From Larus michahellis (lineage: Eukaryota; Chordata; Aves; Charadriiformes; Laridae): a stretch of 64,000 nt of DNA. Below the pieces are notes generated by a model. The model was not told the DNA's origin. It searched no databases and saw only the letters and a list, made by a program, of their open reading frames with translations. Made by a program: the position numbers and the translations under genes. Below, one piece after another: positions 23,867-35,800 of the stretch; within the stretch, counting starts at the first letter, position 1, and each line of letters opens with the position of its first letter. The stretch covers positions 56,054,739 to 56,118,738 of the forward strand of contig NC_133903.1 of assembly GCF_964199755.1 (NCBI RefSeq), given 5' to 3'.

Positions 23867-26800
23867 CTGAGAAAGGACGTTATTGAGTTAGCCTGGTCTC
23901 CCAACGAAGTATTTGACAATTAGAAAGCAAAGTTTTATTCCCTCCAGCCTTTCAGGAGCTACCTGATGTATGGACTATGCAACATTTCTATAAAAGCTTT
24001 TATTTACAGTTATTTAAATACAAGCATATCGGCAAAGGACCATTTCTGCGCTGCTGAAGACAACTGATAAAGGAATCAAGAGCGTTGCCATTCTCCACCT
24101 GCCCAGATTTCTATTTTCTCCTTTCCTCGTCCCTCCATTTGAGCTACGCAATTACAACTGGGCCACGCTAAAAAGTACAAAAAACATCTAGAAGGTTTTA
24201 GACAGCCCTGGCTAAATACTCAAACCCGTCTAACCTCATCATTAATTAAAGTGTCTGCCAGGAAAAACAAACCATCATTTGCATAACACTTCAAGGCACT
24301 GAACGTGCACTTTGGCAAAAAAGCGACGCACAAAAGGTATCAATCACCCCCTTTATATCGCTTTCTTCCCGTGGGAGCCATCAGATCACGTAGAGGCATT
24401 TACCGTTTGACTGGTCTTCGCCGTAATTCTTGTGCGACGGCGCGTAGAGGAACATCAGGGCGAAGACGTAGAGGTTCCACATGCCGTAGATGCCGGTGAA
24501 GAAGGCGCTGTTGACTTGTATCGTGATGTCCCCCCACTTCCAGTGGCCTTCAGTCACCTGCCCAGGAGAAAGCAGACACGCACGGGCCGGTCAGTAAGAC
24601 CAGATTCTTTAAAAATACAGAAGTGGCTCCCTAAAGCACTAACTTAAATCAACAAGAACAGCGTCGATTCAACAGGATCGAGCAAATAGAGTAGAACAGA
24701 TTCAGCGATGCAGAAGTCAGGCTAGGATTCTCCTTTTTAGCCTTACTCCGCAGGGAAAAAGATGGTCTTTACAAAATGGTGGCATCAGGATTTCTTTAAC
24801 TTTGATTTATCACTCTTAAACGTGACAAAACCTCTCCTATTCTGTGATACATCCCTGCCGTAACTGATGTGTTCAGCAAAGATTGCCACATAAAGGGCAG
24901 TACCTAGGAGACAACTAGTAACATCTGAAAACGTTAAGACTTCTATAAATAGACCTTTTATAGAAGGAAAACCAGCGTGAATAATGCGAAGAGCTGATGC
25001 GCCGAATGCCGCTTGCTGCTTCCGTCTTAGGGGAGGGGCCTCGGCTGACAGCAGCAGCCCTAGGCAGGCAGAGATTTGTCACGATTTATGAAAATGTCAT
25101 CAATATTAATACAACTTGAAGAGAGGCAGACTGTTCACACCGAGGGGTTGGCTTTCCATTAAAGAAAAAGAAATAAGGGGGAAGGACGAAAGCTAAACTA
25201 CCTTGAGAAGATGGTTTGTGTTATGCCCGTACGCGGTGACGGTTACAGTCGTCAGCCCTCAATGGTGAATCAGACTGCCATTTCTCAAACCATTGCTTCA
25301 GTCTAACAGATTTTTAAGAGCAAAATCATCTGCTGCCGTATTTTGCGATGGGACCCACCACGTACCCCAAGGTGTAAGGGATGCGGTGAGGGAAAAGCTG
25401 CTCCTGCACCCCTAAACTCTGCAAAACTGGACTGGTGAGCCTGCACCCACGGCTCTCCTGAAGCCGCAGCTGCCTGTGCTTAGGAACAACCAAAAATGAC
25501 AAGTTCAAAACAGATGCAATCTGAAAAGTCACTTGGAGTAAACACCAAAGCACATTCCAGCAGCGATAGAAGCTCGTTTGTACAGACACGGCGTCGGAGC
25601 TCAGAATGAACGGGCAGAGACGCCGTTGGAGACAGCAGGGTTGCAAAGTCAGCCCAGGGAAGGCTCAATTCTGTTATTGCTCTGTGGGCATCCAAAGCCA
25701 CCGGATTTTTTTTTCAATGGGAACAGAAGATTTTCCTCTTGCTGAGTTCTCAGAAATGACCAAACCGTGTTGGCTGATATTTCAAAGAGCACAGCCCCAA
25801 GCCTTCCCCCGAGACAAAGGCCTTTATGAAGGCCTCAGCCGAAGCAATATCATGGCGGTGCTTCTAATAAATGAAAACAACTTCTTAAAAAGCGACTTAT
25901 TATCAAATCTGCTTATAACAGGCATGCCTTGTCTGAACAGCAGGTGAGCCGACGCTGTTAGCGGCAAAGGAATCGGGGGCTGGTGTTCTCGGATGGAGCC
26001 GAGTTCTGTCACTCACCTGGCTCACGATGAAGAAGATGACGGTCATCGCTGCACACGCCAGGGTGATGAGCATCAGGAACTTGAACCTAAAAATCAGCCC
26101 CTGTTTAGAGAGAAACGTCACCGCTCACATTAACACAATCCACAAAACCCATTTTTGTTTTTAGCATGTACAAGACACAAGTATAAAAAAAAAAGAAAAA
26201 GAAAAAAAAAAAAAGGGTCCAACCCACGAAACCCCAAAGCAAAACAACCTCCACCCACTCCTCTGCGCCGTCTTCACGACAGCCCATATTCTCCGCTCCC
26301 CACATGTCTGCATTCCTCCCGCACGCTCCGCGCGGGGTGTGCACGTCTGGGCAGCTCTGCCTTTCCATTACATTCGCTTTTGTGACGAATTTACCGAGAG
26401 TTAGCGTGGAACAGGAGGCAGGTCGGTGCGAGCCATGGGCTTCATCCACCAGCCAGCCCGAAAGCTCGTCCCTGCGGTAAAACAAACACGGCTTCGCAAG
26501 ACGAGTCGGTTTCTACAGCACGGGTGCTGGTACCAGACTAACCCTCACCTCCACCCGCTGGCTGGCTGGAAACTCCAGCGATTCCCAACGCGCGTCAAAA
26601 CTACGCCGGCTATTCCAGAAGAACGCAGATTATAAAACAAACCATGGCTCCCGATGGCTTGGTTGGGAATCTGACTGCATACCGGACTTGCTTGCACTAG
26701 GTTTTACATTTTTACTTACAAATTCTTTTGGTTTTGTTTTTATATGTGTGTGTGTTGTTTTTTTTAACCTGTTTCTGGAATTTTGGTGGAAATGTCAGCG

Positions 26801-29800
26801 TGTGCGTAATTACTCTGCCACACTACGACAACAAGCGACTATTAATTTAACTCTTCCAGCCCAGATTCATGCTTGCCAGATGTTTGTAGGGGAGCACGGC
26901 CCCAGCAGCTCTACAACACGAGCCGAACTCCTGTGCCTCTTGCTAAAGGGAAATACGGAAAGAAATGCTCAATATCTTGTTCGCATTCTCTCAAGTCCCA
27001 TTTTCTTTTTTTTTTTTTAAAATGTGCATTCCCGATGGGTGATAATGATGGACTTGTTTAAATGAGAAGTGACCGTCCTTTAACAAAACAACATTGGCGA
27101 TAAATATTTACACACCCATGGAAACAATACCTAAAGCGAGCTCCTTGTGTTTTGCAGCAGTTAAAGACAGCGAGGACAGAAACAACATACAAAATCATGG
27201 GCTAAAAACGGGGATAATGGGCTGAACACGTCGCATTTTGATTCTGGTGGGACGGTTTCCCTCCTGCAATTTGGTTAGGAAAAGACATCCCCGTAAATCT
27301 GAATTCAGGCCATGGAAAAACAGGGTGGTCTTAGTAACACTTTCCATTAAACGCAATCATTAATATTACGGACGGAGAAACAGAGGTACTGGGAGCTGCT
27401 GGGCTTACACCCCATAGTAATTTAAATGGTAGTTGGGCCAATTTTCTTCTGTCCTCCCAACGCTGTTCAGTAAGTTGGGAGACGGCAACGACTCATAAGA
27501 AAGGAGAGGTGGCTGATGTACCCTCCTGACAACTCAAAAATACTTCATTGGGACTAAAGACCCAAATAAAGTCGACATGACAGCCAAACAAAAAGGCATT
27601 TAGGGGATCTGAGCAATGCAAGAAAGGCGATAAAGAGCAGATCTTCCAATTCAGGACTATACGGATAGAGAAGGTCTCAGTACAGACTTTACGGTCAAAA
27701 AGGCATTTTGAAAATAAAGAATCGGTGCAAGAAGGAGGGACGTTACCTCGTAATGAAGGCGGCGAGCCTTGCTCATGGCCGGGAGGCTGGACTGCTTTCC
27801 ACTGATGTTTCTGAACACTTGGAAGACCATAAAACACAGGAAGAGAAAATAGAGACACAAGCAGATTCCCGCGACTATAATAAAGGCCATCTGGGCAGCG
27901 CCGGTTAAGAGAAAATGGTCCAAGCTGAACCAAAATAATAGCAAACGTTATTCAGGCGATTCACTCATTTTAGTATCATCCCAAAAAATCATAATTAAAC
28001 TTCTAGCGGGCAGCGGGCACTCAGGACGGCTGAGTGAGGCAGTGCCAGGGGAGTCCCCGGCTCGGTGGGGAGCGCGGGCTCCGGCGGCTCCCAGCGATCG
28101 ACATGGCACCAGGAGGGACAACCCACCAAAACGCCCGCCCATGGAAATCTGCAGAGATTTGGGAAGCCATCGCCAACTGGCACGATCTCCGGAGAGGCTC
28201 CTGCAAGAGGGCTGGATGCCGCGGGAGGGGGACTAATCGCATTAGCTTATCTCAGCCCGGTAATCAAAATGAACGGCAGTGAAAGCCAGCCCTTCCAGCC
28301 GGGCCCGAAAGAGCAGCTCATGGAGATGCCCCAGCAATGCCTGCCCCAGGAGCGGCAGCACAGGGAGGGCCCCGGAGCAGATGCCATCGCAGCTGGGGCC
28401 GGGGGAAGCAGAGCTGGGGCAGCACGGGCTCTGGAGTTATCGTGATGACACCCAGGACCTAAATCCCCACTGCTTCCCCCAAATCTCTGACATCTTGAGG
28501 AGAGGTTCAGTTCTCCAGTGACTTCCCCGAGCACAGCACCAGCCCCGGGAGACACCCGTCTCTAAACCGACTGCTTCCTCCAACCAACACCAGCATCTCC
28601 CGCAGCGCCCGAGCCCTGCCTCCCGTCCCAGCCTGCCAAAAGGTGGATTTCCCCACACCCCGCAGGAATCCGGCAGGAGGGGAACACCTCCCTCTCCTAC
28701 CGACGCAGACTGAGCCTGCCCTGAGCCAGCTGGAAGGATACAGCCAGCTCCGTGCCAACTTCGGTGGTCCAGATGCTGTAGAAGGGGTTCTTCAGCTGCA
28801 CTCCCCTGCAAGGAGGAGAGAAAACACCGAGCTGCCACAGAAGCCAACAAGCTCCGAGAGCCCCACGCCTTTCCTACAGCCTGGGATGAGCCAGCCACGC
28901 TGCTTCCCCATGTGGGCGAGGAGGAGACGAGGTGGGAAGCGTTTCTTTATGGTCCTATGGGACAAGACATGCTGCTGGGAAACGCCAACAAGCTTCAGTG
29001 TGCTCCCCAGAGCCTCTCCTCGCTTCCTGAGATGGGGCCGTTTATCCAGCCATGGGGGTGAAACCGCCGGTCCCTGCCGCGGGAGGTGCACGGGGAGCGG
29101 CGCCGCACCTACCTCTCGCACATGTCAAAGATGAAGAGGCAAAAGGAGCCAACAGCTATAGGTCCAACCTGCTTCCAGTAACCCGAGAGACGATTCCGCT
29201 CATTCTGGTCCTAATAAGAAGGTCAAGAGGTGAGGAGGAAGAAGAGAAAAAATGGAAAAGCAAGTTAGCTTGAAGTCACCTCACCTGGCGTGAGTCCTCA
29301 CACTCAACCAGTATATGGGAGTCGCCAGGTATGGCTGCAAGTGGGGCTGGAAACCACATTCTCGTCTGGGTCATACCCACCATCATGTGCTCTCCGCAGA
29401 AGATGATCCAAAACGACAGCAGCATGGCATAGAAAATGCCTTGTCGAATGTCTCCGAAGAGCAACATCCAAGTCCAGTCAAATCCGATGGAAAACCACTC
29501 CACGGGGATGTTAATGAACGTCATGGAAATTCCCAGGGCAAAGATGACCCTGGAGAGGCAGAAACACCATCTCTTTCCAGTTTGCAAGGCAAGGACACAG
29601 AGCCCCAGAAGCCAAAGCTGTGCATGAAGAGCAACAGAAGAAAATCTGGCACTGTTTGTTTGGGCAGTGGCGGTGGGGTGTCACCTCCTGACAGCAAACC
29701 TCTGGGGCTAAACCCCTCTGAGCAGCCATGGGCAAATGCAGCTACTCATTCTCTATGGGTTTAACGGGAAAGAAAAGAGAAGCTATGGATATCTCCTGCT

Positions 29801-32800
29801 CCCAGTGTGCCTGGGTGGAGGGAGGGGACAGAGAAAAGACCATCCATGTCTCCCCAAACATGGGCTCCGCCTGGGACCAGCGACCACCTCGGCCAGGGTC
29901 CTCTTGCTTGAGGGTCACCTTAGCCAGCGCGTGAGCCCCTACTCACTTCTCCAGCAGGACAGGAGCGCGTGTCATCAGCGTGATCCGTCTCCAGTACCAC
30001 ACCATGATAATTAAAATGCTGGGGGTGAGGAAGGTCTTCATGGCAAACCACACTTTTGTAAAGCCTCCGTTTTGATGGATGCCCTAAGGAAAACCAAGGT
30101 GGAATGCAACAGCTGGCGCAGGGTTTAACATCATTACTCCGTGCTTCTCCTTACAGGTGCGAGAGGAGAGGCACGGATGTGGCAGTACGCGTAAGCACAG
30201 GTAGATGCAAATAATCTTTGAAAGACGCGGTTTGCCCGACACAGGAAAGGGAGCAGGTGCCTACTCATCACCCAGGCCATCTGAGGAGGCCTCAAAAGTC
30301 CTGAAAACAAATGCCAACACGCAGCTCCCACTGCGAGGTGGAGAGAGGGGCACTCTGACACAGCATGGAAAAAACTGGCACAACTGCTCTCAGACAAGTA
30401 ACAAGATCCTCACGAAGCCAAGTCACCACTGGTGGGAGACGCGTCAGCCAAATTAATGCATTTCTCCAGACACAGGCCCTCCCCCCGCTGTCTGCAGCCA
30501 CCACAGCCGGCGGGCTCGCTGCTTCTGCTGAGAGGGACGGGGCTGGGAGGTTTTCCAGTTGGGAAAAGCACCCATGGCCACCAAGCCTCAGGGGAGGGCA
30601 GGAGCAGGGGTAGCTGACAGCCGTCCCAAACACCTGCGCGGTGATGGCCAACTCCAAGGCAGAGCAGGTGCCCCCTCAACCCTGCTGTTCTGTTCCTCCT
30701 GGGCTCCTACCCACGAGAGGCAACGCTTAATCAGGTGGAGGACCCTGCACCTGAGCCAGAATGTGGTGAGGAGGAGAGGACGGGGGAAGAGCCCAGGTCT
30801 GGAGGTGGCCACCGGGCAGTGCAGGAGGGTGGCACTGCTCAAGGCTTGGGGAGGGCTCCTCAGAAGAGAGCAGTTGAAGAGGGCATCCCTTGGGAAGGAG
30901 GAAAGCCACATTTGCAGGTGGGAACTACGTGTGATGAAGTGTAGGACCTTGCTGTGGATCAAAGAGAAGATTGAGAAAGGAGCTGCAGCACCCCCCGGGC
31001 AGACATCATGGACAGAAGCAAGACGGACACTTACCACCAGGCGGATATCCTTGATTTCCCCAATGCCCACGTTAATGCCCTTCCTCTCGTTCACAGGCAG
31101 ACGGATGTTGATGAGGTAGTATTTGTGGGCCACGCTGCCGATCTCCATGAAGGGAAGGAAGTCACAGTCGTAGTGACGGCCTTCAGACTCCAGGGTCTAG
31201 AGAGGGCACAGAGCAACAAGGCGGCGGTCAGCCTCGGACGGACCAGCACGGCCTCCATGGTGAGGGTCGGCAAAAGCCCTAACACTGGGACCACTGGGAG
31301 CACCGGGAGCCTGACTGCTAATTCCAACCTTCCCCTGGGGAGACTCCACACAAGTCTGGAGAACATCAGCAGTTTGGGGACATTTTTGCTCAAGTTTTTG
31401 ATTGTTTGGGTTTATTTTAGTCAATAGCGTTTGACCTCAAGCAGATTCACGTCTCAGGCCCTTAAATATACTTAAAGTCAAGGGAGCCTTTCAAGATGAA
31501 AGGCTGCTTTGGGATCCAAGTGCCCTCCCTCAGCAAGGACAACGTGAGCCAAAACAAAACGCGCAACTCTCTCACACGTGTCTTGATGTGGAGTTTTTTA
31601 AGCCCTGTTTTACTAGCAATACTCTCCTCTGCACCTCGTAGGTATTTACTGCGTACGTGTGGCTGTACGGAAGGGTACAGGTGTTACTGGAGAACACAAG
31701 TGGGTTGCTGAAAGGGACTGCGAAATGGGAGAACAAGACGCAGAGCTGAAAACCATGGCATGGTAGAGAGACACCAGATTAATTTGAACACAGGAATTAA
31801 CAGGCTGCAGCACAAAAAGAAACATCTTTAACCAAGCTGCTCCGTCCTCACTGCTAGCTGTGCTCTCTGCTCCTAAGCTTTGTCGCTTGAGGCATTAAGA
31901 AGTTACTTTAAGAACCTCTTGCCCCACCTCTCCAGGTTCTTTGGGTGCTGCACCATCCCTGGTGGGCTGTTTCCTCGCCACTCCTGAAGAACAAGGTTTT
32001 GTCCATCACAAAAGCGTAAGATGGAAAGGTCCAAGTTCTCTAGGATGGTTTGGGTTACACAGATCTCAGAGCATCCAAGTTCCAGCCTGATCACAACCAC
32101 AGAGGACAATTCTTCTTGCATCTGGATCTGTGTGTTGACCTCACACCTTTTCTTCCTTACAGTTCTAAGTCTACCTTTGACTTCATCCCCTTCTCTTGTA
32201 CCACCAAACAGAACCACTTGCCTGTGGAGCTCATCGGGTTTTCAAAGATTTTGAGCCAAGAGAAAGCTGACACGTTTGAAACTCACGATGGAACAACTCA
32301 GAGCTTCTAGGAAGCACCGTGAAGGAAAGGAAGAGGACAACTCCCACCACGCTCCCACACCTCCCCACCTCCAGCGTCATCAAAACACCTTACTTTTGGT
32401 GAGCCAAAGGTGCATTTCAGCTTCCTGATCTCTATTGCATGGGCTATTTCTTCCCAATCATCAAACATGTCATCGCGATATGCTAATGACACATCCAGGG
32501 TAATTTCTGCGTTTTCTTCTGCAAGAGTAAGGAGACATCAGGCTTGTTAGAGAGGAACGGTACAGAATGTCAGAAGGGTGGGAGAGCCTCTAGACACAGA
32601 AAGGACCTCTGAGAGGCACACAGCTACGGAGGGGAGTGGAAATTTTTGCATTCCAAACAATACAGACCAAATTACCTTTTTCCAAAACATTTATGCCCCT
32701 CTAGTAGAGGCAAAAAAATTGGTCATAAAGGTCTGACACCTTTTTAACACACCATGACTTACAGCTTACGTTACAGTTGTGGGTGAGGAGCATTATTTAT

Positions 32801-35800
32801 TCAGGTAGCATCAGAAACAGTAATTATATAAAGCTGGAACCTCAAGAGCTGCAGAGACAGACAGTAAGCCCAAAAGCCACCCAGCAGCCTCTTCACCGCG
32901 GGCTGGCAGAGGGACAGTAGGACAGGCTTCAACATTGACTTTCTGCAGGTAATGCAATAGGTCCTTCCGCTCCAGGAAACAACTGTATTGCATCACTGAA
33001 ACAGTGTTTTGTTACAGAAAACCACAAAAAAGATGAAGTATACAACTGTCTGTATGGTTAGATGGACTGTCTAAAGGAGAAACCACGCGACTAATGGGAC
33101 ATTTTGCTCATTCAGGTATGATCGCAGAAGTCCTCTCTCGATATGACCTTAGGTTTCTTTTGGCTGTAGGTTCACCATCCATAAACATTGAAGCCCGACA
33201 TGTTGAATACAAAGGTCTTGAATACGCCCCTTAACAAAGATGTATTCCACCAGGGAGACGTTTTATGAAAGAAACAAAAAGGGTCGCGGAGGTCTTTGGG
33301 TGGGACGGGAAGGGAGGCGGCAGGGAAAGGTCAAAATGCATCACCAAAAGCCCAAATCACTTCACCATTGCCCATTCCTAGGATCCCCGGCTCTTAGAAG
33401 ATTAGCCAGGGTTGCCAGAGTGATAAGAAAACACTACACAAAGTTCCTTTAAAAAGAAAATTAAAAAATTGAAGTTTAGCTATGCTGGCCTTGCTGGAAA
33501 AAGGGATGGCCCATAACCGCAGAAATGAGGACGGAGTTCATATTTTCTGTATGTATTGTTTAACTTCTCTCACACACAGTAAGGCTTCTGAAGGCCTCCC
33601 CTCTACACACACCCCCCGCAGCACCACTGGCTTGTTTCTGCCTTTACAGAAGCACCAACTTGATGTCGGTAAACACCCAGAGAGTTTATATGCCCAGGTA
33701 ATCTCACCACATCAAATTTGCATGGAAACAGTCAGCTCGTCCTCTCCTGGACACGTTCACAGCAGGAGCACGGGGTGTAACTGCTTTTAAACATGCTCTT
33801 GCTGCCAAGAGGTCATCACTGCAAGATGGAAATGGGGCTAGAACAGACTTATTTAGGTGCCGTAACCGAGCAAGTTCATGAAATTGAGAGTTACGGTCGA
33901 AGCCTGCCAAGCAGCAACATGTAACCATGCTTTAAAAACCCCAGGCCAGTCTGTTCCAGCTCCACCAGACATAAAATCCACCTATTTACCAGGCACAGAT
34001 CCCAGGGATGGCTCTGGAAGAGGAACGCGTTCTGAAATGAGCATGTGCCTGCTACAACCTAGGCTCTTTTCATAGATCACCAAACTCTGAGAGCCACAGC
34101 TGTTGGAAAAGCATTGGAAGATGGCTACAGAACCACCCGCCGTGGAGAAGCGTTGGAAGATGGCTACAGAACCACCCGCCGTGGAGAAGCGTTGGAAGAT
34201 GGCTACAGAACCACCCGCCGTGGAGAAGCGTTGGAAGATGGCTACAGAAGCACTTGCCACGCCGGTGTGGAAGCACCATGCTCTCCCTGCAGACAGCTCA
34301 TGCTTGCTAGCTCCCGGGAAGCGCGCTGCGGCACGCTCCTGAGCTCAGAAACGCCTCTGCAGATGCGAGCTGACACACACACACACATTCCGTCAGGGCT
34401 GCGTCGCCGCACGGGCCGACGCCGTATGTGCTCGGTCCCGCGGGGAGGCAGAAGGCACTGTACACGTTGTCAAGGCCCATGGCTTTTCACTGGGACCAGT
34501 CTGTGCGACGACAGGGCTTGCCTGCTCTGGGAACGGGCTGCAGAGACACATCAATTCTTGAGGAGCTTTGAAGTTCAGCTCCAGAATAAATCTGGTCTTC
34601 ATAATTCTGGAGGGCGGCTGCTGCATATCTACGAGTAAGCACGAGTCTTTCAAGCGCTGCGTGTCCCATATATTTATCATCCTTTTCAGTTATATTTTTC
34701 CTGGGAGTATGTGGTAGCAGTCTCCTCCAGAACGATGGGAAGGGGCACGGATGGGATCTGTGGTTTGGAGTTGCTGTTTGCAGTATTTGGAGGTGGCTCT
34801 GTTGATGTGGATCTGGTGCATCTGATGTGGATGCAGCAAGATTCTTCTGAGCATTTTTTTCGCGCGCATGATCTGTTCCGTCCGGATCGATACCAAGTTC
34901 CCTTCCACAGCAGCCCTTAGTTAGGTTTCCATGAAACATGAATTTGCCATCTCAGATCCGCTATTTAGGAGACCAGCAAAACAGATAAATGGGAACATAA
35001 GGTTGAACTTGGCCCGGCTAAAGAGAACTACAAACTCCATCTCAGAAGCCATAAAACCAAGTGGAATGCTTGGGATTAAATCCAACAAAACCAGCTTTCA
35101 TTATTTCATCTTTGTAATCCAAACGTTGCTGCTGCCGTCGAGCAGGGAGGCAGGAGACAATGGCAGTGTGCGCCTTTCCAGACCAAGGGATTAGAATCTC
35201 CCTCTGAATTTCCATCAGTCCTTGCGCCAGGGTAACACCTCCCATTACAACAGAGTTTTGTACAAAGACTCTTCAAGATAAAATATGTACATACGTATAT
35301 GTATACACATATACACAAATATACGGATAGATGGCCAGTCCCACGCCAGTCCACGCAGCCTGTCATTAGCAGTCCCCATTGTCCGAGAGACAGAAATAAG
35401 GCCAGTGACACCCTCCTCGGCAGAGAACTGAATTTGAAGAAGATTCACGACTTATTCACATTAATACCAAACACGATTTGGGTGGGCGGGTGCCCTTTTC
35501 GTGCCCGACGCTGACACCGCTGACGGCTCCGGGCCGGGAACGTGCCCGTGCCCGCAGACACACGCACGGGGCAGAGGGAGAACCAGCAGCTCCTGTTCCG
35601 CCACGCTTGGCTCCAAGATAAAAGCGAGGTGGTTTAAAACCGTGTTATTTACCATCAAAACAGCAGATGGGAGGAGTGAGCAGGAGGCAAGAGGCTGACC
35701 ATCAAGGCAGTTTTTACTTCTGGGAGCGCTGACAGAGAATAAAGTATTTAATTATTCAAGGCTGAGCCCCAGCAGAAGAGGAGGAATGCATGCCAAGGAA

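Noticed and set aside
34103-34253. CRISPR-like array
   Set aside because: Units are contiguous tandem copies without unique spacers, in a vertebrate genome.
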